In this document: positions 1 through 7,304 of the stretch, in pieces
Layout: every line of letters starts with the position of its first letter
Numbering within the stretch: position 1 is the first letter of the stretch
From: DATFGK01 sp046712825
GTDB taxonomy: Bacteria > Actinomycetota > AC-67
DNA length: 18,290 bases
NCBI GenBank assembly: GCA_046712825.1
Contig: JBKKCR010000246.1
Location: 1 to 18,290 of the forward strand
Direction of reading: 5' to 3'
Program-made: the position numbers and the translations under genes
Notes under the pieces: generated by a model
The model's database searches: none
Told to the model about the DNA's origin: nothing
What the model saw: the letters and a program-made list of their open reading frames with translations, nothing else

Positions 1-66
1 GTGCCGGAGATCAGCGCGAGCCGCTGCTCGAGCACCTCGCCATCGGACGCGTGTCCATGCATTCGT

Positions 67-123
67 GGCGGCGCGCCCGCGCGGGGCGGCGGGGGGGGCG
101 GCGGGGGCCCCCCCCCCCCCGGG
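67..123. other. G/C homopolymer low-complexity edge, probable assembly artefact
   Basis: The stretch is almost pure G and C: G-rich runs, then 13 consecutive C at 108-120. It interrupts a minus-strand reading frame that is otherwise well behaved (121-345). It contains the 11-mer GGCGCGCCCGC at 70-80, which recurs in the right-hand homopolymer at 18255-18265. The 66 bases to its left (1-66) are open in frames on both strands, and I cannot assign them to a gene. Erroneous homopolymer extension at a contig end is the simplest reading. Confidence 0.7.
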
Positions 124-345
124 CGGCGCCGACGTGCTTCGAACCGGCCGATCCGAACCCGTTCGCGTCAGGAAGTACCACGGCAACCCCGCGGCCGCGA
201 TCGCGAGCAGAAGTATCGAGAGGCCCCGGATGATCGGCGCCGCGCGTTCGCCACGCGGAGACGGCGGTTGCTCCGACAGCCTGCCGAGCCCGCTCAGATC
301 GGCGCGCTGCTCCGCGCCGCGGTCCGGATGTTCGCGTTCCCCCAC
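121..345 (-). CDS. Small single-pass membrane protein, C-terminus lost at contig edge
   Basis: Not recognised as a named family. A GTG at 345-343, 8 nt after a GAGG, opens a minus-strand frame of about 75 codons that runs without a stop into the left-hand homopolymer. The translation starts (M)GEREHPDRGAEQRADLSG, has a charged, proline-containing N-terminal half, then one hydrophobic segment (IIRGLSILLLAIAAAGLPWYF, roughly residues 37-57) and an Arg/Ser-rich tail. Third codon positions are strongly G/C, as in the neighbours. It begins 35 nt after the stop of the zinc-ribbon gene on the same strand, so the two are probably co-transcribed. The real C-terminus is missing. A chance open frame in GC-rich DNA is the alternative, but the start signal, spacing and membrane segment argue for a gene. 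Confidence 0.55.
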
Positions 346-380
346 GCATGCATCCTCGCATATGCGAATGGAGCCCGCGC

Positions 381-1634
381 CTAGCGCGGTAGTACATAAA
401 CCTCCACGCGCGCTGCGCCTGCAACACCGGCCGTAGAGATCGTGGCGATCACCGACTTCGGGGCGCGCGGAACGTCGATGTACGTGAAGTCGCCGCCGAG
501 GACCTTACCTTTGCGATCGAGATGGATCACCAGGACGCGAGCACCCTTCGCGGCTTCGACGCCGGAAACGGCCGCGCGTACGACGAACCGGCCGTCGGTC
601 CGACTCAGTCGTACGTCCCGGACACGGAAGGGCTTCGTCTGGCGGGCTTCATGGAACGCCGTGGTTCCGACCTTCACGGTCAGCCGGGACGCGGCGCCGG
701 ACACGCCGACGGCACCGGTGACACCCATGGCTCCCGCGGCGGAGATCGCCGAGATGCGCTCGGTATCGGTACCGACGAGGCGGCCACGCGCATCGTGAAC
801 GACGACGTTAACCGTCACTCCTGAAGCTTGGAACGACTTGTTGGGGTTGTGGATGACGACCGCGTACCGCACGGCATCGGGACCGAGTTGCTCGAATCCC
901 GAGCGTGCCGCGACGAGGGCGGCGGGCTGGGAGGCGACGACGCTCTTGGGCGGTGCAACCACCGGCGTGTTTCCGGCAAGACCCAATATCTTCCCGCCGA
1001 ACGGAAGCCCGATGACCAGGGCGATGCCGAGCGCGACGGCCTTCTTCGACACAGTGACGCGGTCGTCGGCGGACCCGAACAGCAACTCCTGAGGCTCGGG
1101 ATACGCAACCGGTTCGGGGTGCGTGGGCGCGCGCGGGACGACGACGGCGGGCGGCGGCTCTTCGGGGACCTGCTTGGGCACGTGCGCCGCCGGTTCGGCG
1201 TCCGGTTGGTGAGCCACCGGCGCGTGACCGTTCCCATTTCCGTTGCTCGTTGGATGCGGCTCGGTCGCCGGCCGTTCGGTCACCGGAGCCTGAGGAGCGG
1301 GTGTCGGTGCCCGGACGGTCGCGGCCGGCACCGAGGCACGCCGAGGGGGCTCGGGTGGGGTCACCCGCTCGGGATGGAGCGGTTGATCCCACACGTAGTC
1401 GGTCCGGGCGACGGCCATGGGCTCATAACCCGCTTCGGTCCGCACGAGCATCATCTGCGGCTTATCGCCCTCGGTCGACGCGCGGCTGGCGCGCCACTGA
1501 CGAACCTCCCAGGCGACCCGTTCCTCGTGCGACGTCCACGGGGTGGGTCCGCCGCAGGAAGGGCAGAAAGCCGTGGCCGACCGATACGGCGTTTCGCATC
1601 GGTCGCATAGTGGAGCATTGGTCTTTTTCGCCAC
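381..1634 (-). CDS. Zinc-ribbon, single-membrane-span protein with extracytoplasmic beta-rich domain (FxLYD-like)
   Basis: Function unknown. The protein is 417 aa from a GTG at 1634-1632, chosen because GAGGTG lies 5 nt upstream and the zinc ribbon follows at once; an ATG at 1745 would add 37 unlikely residues. Residues 10-27 hold two CxxC pairs (C10, C13, C24, C27), a rubredoxin-like zinc ribbon. Residues about 90-185 are a Pro/Ala/Glu-rich linker. One membrane segment spans about 199-221. The C-terminal region has a repeated beta-rich pattern, first with the phrase VIHNPNKSFQASGVTVNVVV (about 260-279) and again at about 338-415. This resembles the FxLYD fold of bacterial surface proteins. 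The layout suggests a cytoplasmic zinc ribbon tethered to an outside domain. A small membrane protein follows 35 nt downstream. Confidence 0.75.
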   Translation of the reverse strand: MAKKTNAPLCDRCETPYRSATAFCPSCGGPTPWTSHEERVAWEVRQWRASRASTEGDKPQMMLVRTEAGYEPMAVARTDYVWDQPLHPERVTPPEPPRRASVPAATVRAPTPAPQAPVTERPATEPHPTSNGNGNGHAPVAHQPDAEPAAHVPKQVPEEPPPAVVVPRAPTHPEPVAYPEPQELLFGSADDRVTVSKKAVALGIALVIGLPFGGKILGLAGNTPVVAPPKSVVASQPAALVAARSGFEQLGPDAVRYAVVIHNPNKSFQASGVTVNVVVHDARGRLVGTDTERISAISAAGAMGVTGAVGVSGAASRLTVKVGTTAFHEARQTKPFRVRDVRLSRTDGRFVVRAAVSGVEAAKGARVLVIHLDRKGKVLGGDFTYIDVPRAPKSVIATISTAGVAGAARVEVYVLPR

Positions 1635-1838
1635 GCCATCACCTCGGAGGGGCCGGCCCCAGACCGCTGCCCTCGATCGATCCTTCTCACATATCGACCG
1701 GTGAACCCGTTTCGATAACTCCCCAGACGGGCCATCTGTGACCACCCGATGCGGCTCCCCTCGTGGGCGCCCGGTCCGTCCATGTACGCCCGATGTGTCG
1801 GGAACCCGTTGGCCTTCGCCGACCGGGTCGAGCGGCGG

Positions 1839-1844
1839 TAGGGT
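1839..1844 (+). promoter_or_regulatory. -10 element (TAGGGT) of a probable leaderless transcript
   Basis: TAGGGT lies 8 nt before the ATG at 1853, which would put the transcription start at or next to the start codon. No Shine-Dalgarno is evident. No good -35 is visible. Leaderless genes with TANNNT at this spacing are common in Actinobacteria. Confidence 0.45.
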
Positions 1845-1852
1845 TTGGCTCG

Positions 1853-2872
1853 ATGACGCTCAAGCTCGGGATCGAGCTCCCCTACACCGAGACACACGAT
1901 CGCGAGGGCCTGATCGCGCTGGCCCGAGAGGCCGAGGCCCTCGGCTACGACTCGGTGTGGGCGTCGGAGCTGTACAGCTTCGATGCATTCACCACCTTGA
2001 CCCAGATCGCCACGGCCACCGACCGGATCAAGCTCGGAACGAACATCGCGAACATCTACGCGCGTACTCCCGCGATGCTCGCCGGAACGGCCGCGTCGCT
2101 GGATCAGCTTTCGGGCGGCCGATTCATATTGGGCATCGGCGTCAGCGGCCCCCAAGTGATCGAGGGGTGGCACGGAGTCCCCTACGACAAGCCGATCCGA
2201 CGCACGCGAGAGACGATCGACATCGTCCGCAAGGTGCTCGCCGGCGACAAGCTCGTTTACGAGGGCGAGGTCTTCAACCTGACGCAGGGCCTTCGTCTGT
2301 TGAACAAGCCGTTGCGGCCGGACATGCCCATCTATGTCGCGTCGCTCGGGCCGCGCAACGTCGAGCTCACGGCAGAGCTTGCCGACGGATGGCTCCCCAC
2401 CTTCTACTCGCCGGCGCACGCGAGTCAGGTTTTCGGCCCCGCGCTGGCGGCGGGGCGCGCCAAGCGCTCGACTTCGCTCGGGCCACTCGAGATAGCGCCT
2501 TTCGTCCCCGCGTTCGCGGGTGATCTGAAGATGGGGAGGGATATCGCCCGGTTCGCGGTGGGCTTTTACGTCGGGGGCATGGGATCGCGCGAACAGAATT
2601 TCTACAACGCCCTCGTGCGGCGGTACGGCTTCGTCGAAGAGGCGGAGCGGATCCAGGATCTGTTCCTCGGCGGCGACAAGGGTGCCGCGATCGGGGCCGT
2701 GTCCGACGATCTCGTCGACGCGGTTTCGCTGGTCGGGGACAAGGAGCGCCTTCGAGACGGCCTTGCCGCGTTCACCGAGTCCGGATGCACCGCGCTGGTC
2801 GTCGGCCCGATGGCTCCCGATCTGGACGGCCGGCGTCGCACTCTCGAGACCCTCGCCGAAGCCAACCGATAG
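1853..2872 (+). CDS. LLM-class (luciferase-like) F420-dependent oxidoreductase
   Basis: Predicted cytoplasmic TIM-barrel oxidoreductase of the bacterial luciferase superfamily (PF00296). In Actinobacteria, members that open like this one usually take hydride from reduced coenzyme F420; the substrate cannot be read from sequence. The protein is 339 aa, a normal length. Visible family features are the first strand LKLGIELPY (3-11), EAEALGYDSVWASELY (26-41), the strand ending in KLGTNIANIYARTP (60-73), and the conserved turn LDQLSGGRFILGIGVSGPQV (83-102), then the GWHGVP segment. The start at 1853 was chosen because the barrel begins there; 30 upstream in-frame codons look non-coding. It probably has its own leaderless promoter and lies 51-66 nt upstream of the membrane-protein trio, so co-transcription is possible. 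FMN use instead of F420 cannot be excluded. Confidence 0.88.
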   Translation: MTLKLGIELPYTETHDREGLIALAREAEALGYDSVWASELYSFDAFTTLTQIATATDRIKLGTNIANIYARTPAMLAGTAASLDQLSGGRFILGIGVSGPQVIEGWHGVPYDKPIRRTRETIDIVRKVLAGDKLVYEGEVFNLTQGLRLLNKPLRPDMPIYVASLGPRNVELTAELADGWLPTFYSPAHASQVFGPALAAGRAKRSTSLGPLEIAPFVPAFAGDLKMGRDIARFAVGFYVGGMGSREQNFYNALVRRYGFVEEAERIQDLFLGGDKGAAIGAVSDDLVDAVSLVGDKERLRDGLAAFTESGCTALVVGPMAPDLDGRRRTLETLAEANR

Positions 2873-2938
2873 GAACCGTCATTCTCTCTCTCAAGTCGGA
2901 CCATTCGCCCGCCGAGGTCAACCTTGGGTGACCTGGAT

Positions 2939-3487
2939 ATGAAGAGCGCGGGGGGCCTCCAACGCCGTCTCGAGACGAGCTCGACCGGACGCGCCTTCAT
3001 ATCCGGCGTGATCCTCTTCACGCTCGCAGCGATGCTCATCTCGAATCTGCCTGCCTCCGAGCTTCGCCGTACCGGGATGAAGATCTTCGACCCGTACCTC
3101 GACGCCACCGGCCTGCACCAGAACTGGAACCTGTTCGCGCCCGATCCTCGGCGGTCCACGCTCCAACTCGAGGCCCGAATCACCTTCGACGACGGCACAA
3201 CGACAGTCTGGCACCCGCCGACCGGCAACCCGGTCGTCGGCGTGTACCGCACGTTCCGGTGGCGCAAGTGGGCCGGGAACGTTCTCGCGTCTTCGAACGA
3301 AGCCCTCCTCGAGCCGACCGCGGACTGGATCGCACGCATGCACACCAAAGATGGGAAGGTCCCCGTCGAGATCGTGTTGGTCAAGCGCTCGTACGTCGCC
3401 CCGCCGCTTGGGAGCGGAAAGCCTTCGAAACAACCGTGGCGCGAGAGCGTGCTTCTCACTGTCCAGTACCAGGAGGGCGCGCCGTGA
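2939..3487 (+). CDS. DUF5819-like single-pass membrane protein
   Basis: Function unknown. The protein is 182 aa, with one N-terminal membrane segment (about residues 19-36) followed by an outside domain. The phrase QNWNLFAPDPR at about 61-71 resembles the signature of DUF5819-type proteins, which tend to sit beside HTTM membrane proteins. The ATG at 2939 is preferred because GGTGA lies 7 nt upstream. A TTG at 2924 with GAGG 6 nt upstream is an in-frame alternative adding five residues. Its stop overlaps the next gene's start (GTGA), so translation of the HTTM gene is probably coupled to it. The family match is by motif only. The coupling to HTTM is directly visible and supports a joint function. 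Confidence 0.75.
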   Translation: MKSAGGLQRRLETSSTGRAFISGVILFTLAAMLISNLPASELRRTGMKIFDPYLDATGLHQNWNLFAPDPRRSTLQLEARITFDDGTTTVWHPPTGNPVVGVYRTFRWRKWAGNVLASSNEALLEPTADWIARMHTKDGKVPVEIVLVKRSYVAPPLGSGKPSKQPWRESVLLTVQYQEGAP

Positions 3488-4452
3488 AACGTCCTGAGCC
3501 GTTCTGGGATCGCTTCTGGTTCACGCCGACCTCGGTTGCAACGCTCGCGGTGCTGCGGATCGCCTTCGGGCTGATCATGTTCGCCTGGGCGGTGGCGGTC
3601 GCGCCCGATGTCCTGAGCTTCTTCTCCTCGCACGGCGTGCTTCCCGAGCACCCCGCCGCGGGCGCGAAGTGGGGGCTCCTCGCCCTTTTCGGATCCGATG
3701 TAGCCGTCGTCTGCGTGATCGTGTTGCTGCTGGTTTCCTCCGCGTGCCTCACCCTTGGCTATCGCACCCGGATCGCGGCCGCCCTCGCGTGGATCGCGCT
3801 GATGTCGCTCACTCGTCGCGATCCTTTCGTATTCAACTCGGGCGACGCGCTCCTTCGAAACATCGCACTGTTCATCGCGCTCGCGCCGGCCGGTGAGGCT
3901 CTGTCGCTCGATCGCCGGCGTGCCGCTCGCGCATCGTTCTGGACCTTCCCCACCCGCGCGCCGTGGGCGCTCCGTCTCGTCCAGGTCCAGATCAGCATGG
4001 TGTACCTCTTCACCGTTTGGGCGAAGGCGCGCGGCGAACGCTGGTTCGGGGGTACGGCGGTGTCCGAGTCGCTGCGGGTCGATGACCTCGTGCGACTTCC
4101 ACTGCCCGACGCGCTCACCGATTCGGTCTTGCTCGCGAACGTCCTGACGTTCGGGACACTCGCCGTCGAGCTCGCTCTCGCCTTGTTCATCTGGAACCGG
4201 CGCTGGCGTCCCTACCTGATCGTCGCCGGGATCGCCCTCCATCTCTTCATCGAGGTCACCTTCGCGCTCGGGTTCTTCTCGATCGTGATGATCGCTTCGT
4301 ACATCGCGTTCGTGCCCGAGGACGTGATGGAGGTCTTCCTCGCACGCGTGCGGACGCGGATGCGAGCCTCGCGCTTCGGCGTGTTCCGCCGAATCGCCGA
4401 AGCCGGCGGCCGTGACTCGGCGACGAAACAGGCGGCATCGGTCTCCGGTTAG
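3484..4452 (+). CDS. HTTM-domain polytopic membrane protein (vitamin K gamma-carboxylase-like)
   Basis: Integral membrane protein of 322 aa with the horizontally transferred transmembrane (HTTM) domain, related to the membrane part of vitamin K-dependent gamma-carboxylase; bacterial members are mostly uncharacterised. Visible family signatures are the N-terminal RFWFTPTSVATLAVLRIAFG, the central NSGDALLRNIALFIALAPAG, QISMVYLFTVWAKARGERWF, and the C-terminal HLFIEVTFALGFFSIVMIAS. Several hydrophobic helices are evident. Start: a GTG at 3484 overlaps the upstream stop by 4 bp and is preceded by AGGAGG. The longer open frame begins at 3259, inside the upstream gene, and is not used. The soluble beta-domain of eukaryotic carboxylases is absent, so carboxylation activity should not be assumed. 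The neighbouring DCC thiol oxidoreductase is a common partner. Confidence 0.88.
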   Translation: MKRPEPFWDRFWFTPTSVATLAVLRIAFGLIMFAWAVAVAPDVLSFFSSHGVLPEHPAAGAKWGLLALFGSDVAVVCVIVLLLVSSACLTLGYRTRIAAALAWIALMSLTRRDPFVFNSGDALLRNIALFIALAPAGEALSLDRRRAARASFWTFPTRAPWALRLVQVQISMVYLFTVWAKARGERWFGGTAVSESLRVDDLVRLPLPDALTDSVLLANVLTFGTLAVELALALFIWNRRWRPYLIVAGIALHLFIEVTFALGFFSIVMIASYIAFVPEDVMEVFLARVRTRMRASRFGVFRRIAEAGGRDSATKQAASVSG

Positions 4453-4467
4453 CTTCGCTCAGGCAGG

Positions 4468-4473
4468 TACAGT
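4468..4473 (+). promoter_or_regulatory. -10 element (TACAGT), probable leaderless promoter of the DCC gene
   Basis: TACAGT ends 7 nt before GTG 4481 and 10 nt before ATG 4484. No Shine-Dalgarno is visible, so the DCC gene may start from its own leaderless transcript as well as from the HTTM operon. No clear -35 is seen. Confidence 0.4.
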
Positions 4474-4483
4474 TAGAAGCGTG

Positions 4484-4882
4484 ATGAGCGAAACAACGCT
4501 CCTCTACGACGCCGACTGCGGCTTCTGCCGCTGGACGAGCGATCGAGTCCGGCGATGGGATCGCCGCGGCGCTTTACGCGTGCTTCCGATCCAGAGCGCT
4601 GAGGGCCAGACCCTCCTGGGCGACATGGATGAGGAACGGAAGATGGCTTCCTGGCACCTGGTCGAAGAAGACGGCGCCGTTCGCTCCGCCGGCGCGGGCG
4701 TGGCTCCCCTGTTCCGGCTCTTGCCGGGCGGCAAGCCGCTCGCTGTGATGGCCGGGGTGTTCCCGAAAAGCACCGACCTCCTCTACCGCGTCGTCGCCCG
4801 GAACCGCGAGAGGTTCGGACGGATGCTCGGCGAGCAGGCCTGCGCCGTCGACCCGGCCGCTCGATCCCACGACCAGTCGTAG
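4484..4882 (+). CDS. DCC-family thiol-disulfide oxidoreductase (DUF393)
   Basis: Small thioredoxin-like protein of 132 aa, the usual length for the DCC/DUF393 family (PF04134; YuxK type). The N-terminus carries the defining motif YDADCGFCRW (residues 8-17), with D11-C12-x-x-C15 as the likely redox-active pair. After it come LRVLPIQSAEGQTLL and WHLVEEDGAVRSAGAGVAPL, both typical of the family. No signal peptide is seen, so it is probably cytoplasmic. It starts 31 nt after the HTTM gene on the same strand. An adjacent GTG at 4481 is an equally good start and fits the -10 spacing better. DCC proteins are frequently found next to, or fused with, HTTM domains; the substrate is unknown. Confidence 0.87.
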   Translation: MSETTLLYDADCGFCRWTSDRVRRWDRRGALRVLPIQSAEGQTLLGDMDEERKMASWHLVEEDGAVRSAGAGVAPLFRLLPGGKPLAVMAGVFPKSTDLLYRVVARNRERFGRMLGEQACAVDPAARSHDQS

Positions 4883-4916
4883 CACCGCCCGCTCAGGGGT
4901 CTTCTCGCCGTTTCCC

Positions 4917-4937
4917 AACCGGTCTATTGACCGATTT
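4917..4937 (+). terminator. Possible weak terminator hairpin after the DCC gene
   Basis: AACCGGTC (4917-4924) can pair with GACCGATT (4929-4936) around a TATT loop, with one C-A mismatch. Only a short T run follows. The TTGACC inside it could alternatively be a -35 box (with TAGGAA at 4950-4955) for the next gene. Confidence 0.35.
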
Positions 4938-5010
4938 GAGGTGTTTCGTTAGGAAAATCGATCAAGGAGGGATTTGGGCGTCTAGGAAGGAAATAAAGGG
5001 GTAAAGGAGA

Positions 5011-5120
5011 TTTTGTTCCGTGGGAGGCAGATGGCCAGCCGGGGAGGTGAAGGACGAGCGCTAACCCACGGAACGAGAAAGCTGGGGCCTTCAATCGACC
5101 TCGATCCTAGAGGGGGGATC
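5011..5120 (+). promoter_or_regulatory. Structured 5' leader of the MopE-repeat gene, candidate cis-regulatory RNA
   Basis: GTTCCGTGGG (5015-5024) is perfectly complementary to CCCACGGAAC (5065-5074). U-A and G-U pairs extend the helix to 14 bp (5011-5024 with 5065-5078), enclosing 40 nt of purine-rich sequence with GGGGAGGTGAAGG and GAGCGCTAA. Just before the start codon, GATCC (5103-5107) can pair with GGATC (5116-5120), placing the G-rich Shine-Dalgarno in a hairpin. A long closing helix with an unpaired purine-rich core, followed by a helix that occludes the ribosome site, is how a riboswitch is often built. No known class was recognised with confidence. GCTAACC and GGTGAA faintly recall conserved parts of the c-di-AMP (ydaO) riboswitch, but the remainder does not match. 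Confidence 0.4.
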
Positions 5121-5121
5121 C

Positions 5122-5820
5122 ATGAACAGGAAGTTTCTCATCCTTCTCGTAATCGTCGCGATGCTGTCCGCTTTCGGCGTCGCAGTCGCGGCGACGAGCG
5201 ACGGAGCCAAAGCGGTCGCAGCCTCGGATCAAGGCAGAGGTGGCGACGGCGGCGGTGGTGGTGGCGGAAACGGCGGCGGCAATGGCAACGGCGGCGGTAA
5301 CGGCAACGGCACCCCGAATCCTCCGCCCGACAACCCGCCGTGTGACGCCGACAATCATCTGGTTGACCTGCCCAAGGGTCTTCTGGACAAGTGCCCCAGT
5401 GACGGGGGCCCCGGGACCGAAGGTCCTCCCGGAGACGAGACGTGCTCCGACGGCATCGACAACGACGAAGACGGCGACACCGACCAGGAAGACTCCGACT
5501 GTCAGGAACCCGAAGGTCCTCCTGGTGACGAGACCTGCTCCGACGGGATCGACAACGACGGAGACGGTGCCACCGACGAAGAGGACTCGGACTGCCAGAA
5601 CGGTGGCGGAGCGACGACCTGCTCCACCGACTACGACGGCGACGGCGAACCGCATTCGGCCTTCGCACCCGAGAACAATGAAGGCGGTCTCGCGTCGGCC
5701 ATCGTTCACGAGCTCGACCTGGGATTGCCGAGCCCGCTCGGCGGCGACCAAGGGCTCGTAACCGAAGTGAACTGCGCGGTGGTCGTTTCGGTCGAGGAGA
5801 TCCTCGGCCTCAACGGTTGA
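5122..5820 (+). CDS. Secreted protein with Gly-rich linker and two MopE-type metal-binding repeats
   Basis: Exported protein of 232 aa, function unknown. Residues 1-24 form a classical Sec signal peptide (MNRKFLILLVIVAMLSAFGV then AVAA). Residues about 38-62 are a Gly/Asn-rich linker. Two near-identical 31-residue repeats (101-131 and 132-162) each carry GDETCSDGIDND then an acidic DxDxxDxxDSDC stretch. This is the MopE-type putative metal-binding motif (PF11617) found in secreted proteins of myxobacteria and others; Asp-rich loops and paired Cys suggest Ca2+ or other metal binding with a disulfide. The C-terminal 60 residues include TDYDGDGEP, another acidic loop, and no sorting signal or membrane helix. 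The start is fixed by the signal peptide and a G-rich Shine-Dalgarno 4-9 nt upstream. A strong terminator follows, so it is probably monocistronic. Confidence 0.8.
   Translation: MNRKFLILLVIVAMLSAFGVAVAATSDGAKAVAASDQGRGGDGGGGGGGNGGGNGNGGGNGNGTPNPPPDNPPCDADNHLVDLPKGLLDKCPSDGGPGTEGPPGDETCSDGIDNDEDGDTDQEDSDCQEPEGPPGDETCSDGIDNDGDGATDEEDSDCQNGGGATTCSTDYDGDGEPHSAFAPENNEGGLASAIVHELDLGLPSPLGGDQGLVTEVNCAVVVSVEEILGLNG
5422..5595 (+). repeat. Tandem 93-bp duplication inside the MopE-repeat gene
   Basis: Two copies in direct orientation (from 5422 and from 5515) encode the same GPPGDETCSDGIDND unit with period 93 bp (31 codons). They differ mostly at third codon positions, so the duplication is not very recent and the protein sequence has been kept. 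Confidence 0.8.
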
Positions 5821-5835
5821 TCGCACCGTAAGAAC

Positions 5836-5866
5836 GAGGGGGCCCTCAGGGCCCCCTCACCTTTTC
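5836..5866 (+). terminator. Rho-independent terminator after the MopE-repeat gene
   Basis: GAGGGGGCCC (5836-5845) and GGGCCCCCTC (5849-5858) form a perfect 10-bp helix with a TCA loop, followed by ACCTTTTCC. It lies 16 nt after the stop codon at 5820. Confidence 0.85.
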
Positions 5867-5917
5867 CGGGCGGGCGCAACTTCTGCCCAGGGCGCCTCCG
5901 CATGGTGAGATGGTGCG

Positions 5918-7303
5918 GTGATCGTACGAAACGTCGGAGCAATGCTATGTCTCTGCGTCGCGTTGTCCGCATGCGACGGCACGGCCGGACCGATACCGTC
6001 TCCCGGCTCACCTTCGGCCAGCGCGACACCGTCGCCCGCCGAAGGCCGATTCGTTCTCGTCGGTCACGAGCCGTTATTGGGCCGGGGGATGAACGCCGGC
6101 CTCGCGGTGGGCCCGCGTTACGCCTACATCGGGAACCGCACCGACGGATCGGCCGGACATCAGCACCCCGGCGTACTCGTCGTCGACCTTCTGGATCCGG
6201 CGAAGCCGCGGGTCGTCGGCGAGACCGCACCACCGCCTGACGGAACGAGCTCCCGTGAGCTGAGGATCTGGCCCGACCAGGACCTGCTCGTCGTGTTGAA
6301 TCTCCCGTGCGGCCATTCGACGCACGATTGCTCCGGACCGGGCCGTTCGTCGCTGCGTTTCTACGATATCCGCGGCGGTCGAGGCCGCGTTCCCCGCCTG
6401 ATCGAAGAGTTCCCGACGGCATCCGCAGCGCACGAGATGTTCCTCTGGATCGATCCTAGGCGGCCGGAGCGAGCTCTGTTGTACGTCTCTACCGATACCC
6501 CAGGCGAGGGCGCCATCGGTCTGTTCGTGCTCGACATCTCGCGCGCGCGGTCGGGCGCCGTTGCGGTGGTAGCCGAATGGACGGGGAACCGGCAGCTCGG
6601 AGGGAAGCTCCATTCCGTCGGAGTTACGGTCGATGGAACCCGCACCTACCTGGCGCATCTGGGCGGCGGTTTCGCGGTTCTGGATTCGAGCGATCTCGCA
6701 AGCGGCACCCCGAACCCCGAGGTTGACCTCGTAACGCCTCCCGAAGCCGCATTGCGTTGGTCCCCCGGTCCGCACTCGGCGATCGAAGTGCCCGGGACCT
6801 CGCTCGTGCTCACGACCGACGAGGTCTACGGAGGAGCCGGCTCTTGTCCGTGGGGCTGGATGCGACTCATCGACGTCACCGAGCCGCGCCGGCCCCGCCT
6901 ACTCGGAGAGCTCCGCACCGAGAGGAACCACGTGCAGTCATGTACTGGGGCGCCGGAATCCCCAGCGTATTCGTTCTCGTCGCACAATCCGACCGTCGTC
7001 GGAGGTGTCGCGCTCGTGAGCTGGCACGGCGCAGGACTGGTCGCGGCCGCCATCGACGAACAACGGCTCGAAACGCTGGCCACTTTCTCCCCCGAGCCGC
7101 TCGCCCGCGTCGTCACCGAGGATCCCCGCCTCACCTCGGGTTCGGTCAAAGTCGCGATGTGGAGCACGCCCATCGTGTCGAACGGGCTGATCTACGTCGT
7201 CGACCTTCGCAACGGCCTGTACGTGCTTCGCTACGAAGGGTCGGGCGCGGACGCGATCTCGCGGACCGTGTTCCGCGAAGGGAACTCGAACCGAACGGGC
7301 TGA
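5918..7303 (+). CDS. Lipoprotein with LVIVD-type beta-propeller repeats
   Basis: Surface lipoprotein of 461 aa. A GTG at 5918 gives a lipoprotein signal peptide with lipobox LSAC (lipidated Cys19). The next in-frame ATG (5942) would leave too short a leader. A Ser/Pro linker (about 20-40) joins it to a repeat domain with LVIVD-like strands: PGVLVVDLLDPAKPRVVGE, GLFVLDISRA, GGGFAVLDSSDL, WMRLIDVTEPRRPRLLGEL and GLIYVVDLRNGLYVLRYEG. LVIVD repeats (PF08309) are predicted to form propellers; similar actinobacterial lipoproteins are annotated only by this repeat. Cysteines near 130 and 330-345 may form disulfides. The role is unknown; ligand binding or scaffolding outside the membrane is an inference. 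It is convergent with the next gene, the two stop codons being separated by one base. Confidence 0.82.
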   Translation: MIVRNVGAMLCLCVALSACDGTAGPIPSPGSPSASATPSPAEGRFVLVGHEPLLGRGMNAGLAVGPRYAYIGNRTDGSAGHQHPGVLVVDLLDPAKPRVVGETAPPPDGTSSRELRIWPDQDLLVVLNLPCGHSTHDCSGPGRSSLRFYDIRGGRGRVPRLIEEFPTASAAHEMFLWIDPRRPERALLYVSTDTPGEGAIGLFVLDISRARSGAVAVVAEWTGNRQLGGKLHSVGVTVDGTRTYLAHLGGGFAVLDSSDLASGTPNPEVDLVTPPEAALRWSPGPHSAIEVPGTSLVLTTDEVYGGAGSCPWGWMRLIDVTEPRRPRLLGELRTERNHVQSCTGAPESPAYSFSSHNPTVVGGVALVSWHGAGLVAAAIDEQRLETLATFSPEPLARVVTEDPRLTSGSVKVAMWSTPIVSNGLIYVVDLRNGLYVLRYEGSGADAISRTVFREGNSNRTG

Positions 7304-7304
7304 C

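Noticed and set aside
1..66. Possible gene fragment left of the homopolymer
   Set aside because: Frames are open on both strands over only 22 codons, and the artefact breaks any link to the gene at 121-345; nothing can be decided.
2602..4242. 546-codon minus-strand open frame opposite the DUF5819/HTTM genes
   Set aside because: It is the antisense shadow of recognised genes, with an Arg/Glu/Gly-rich translation typical of complementary high-GC coding DNA.
4927..4955. TTGACC-17-TAGGAA as promoter of the MopE-repeat gene
   Set aside because: The -35 overlaps a hairpin that may end the previous transcript, and the -10 lacks the final T. It is mentioned as an alternative but not called.
5011..5120. 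Assignment of the leader to the c-di-AMP (ydaO) riboswitch
   Set aside because: Only short fragments (GGTGAA, GCTAACC) resemble the class; the expected helices and length were not recognised, so it is left as an unknown structured leader.
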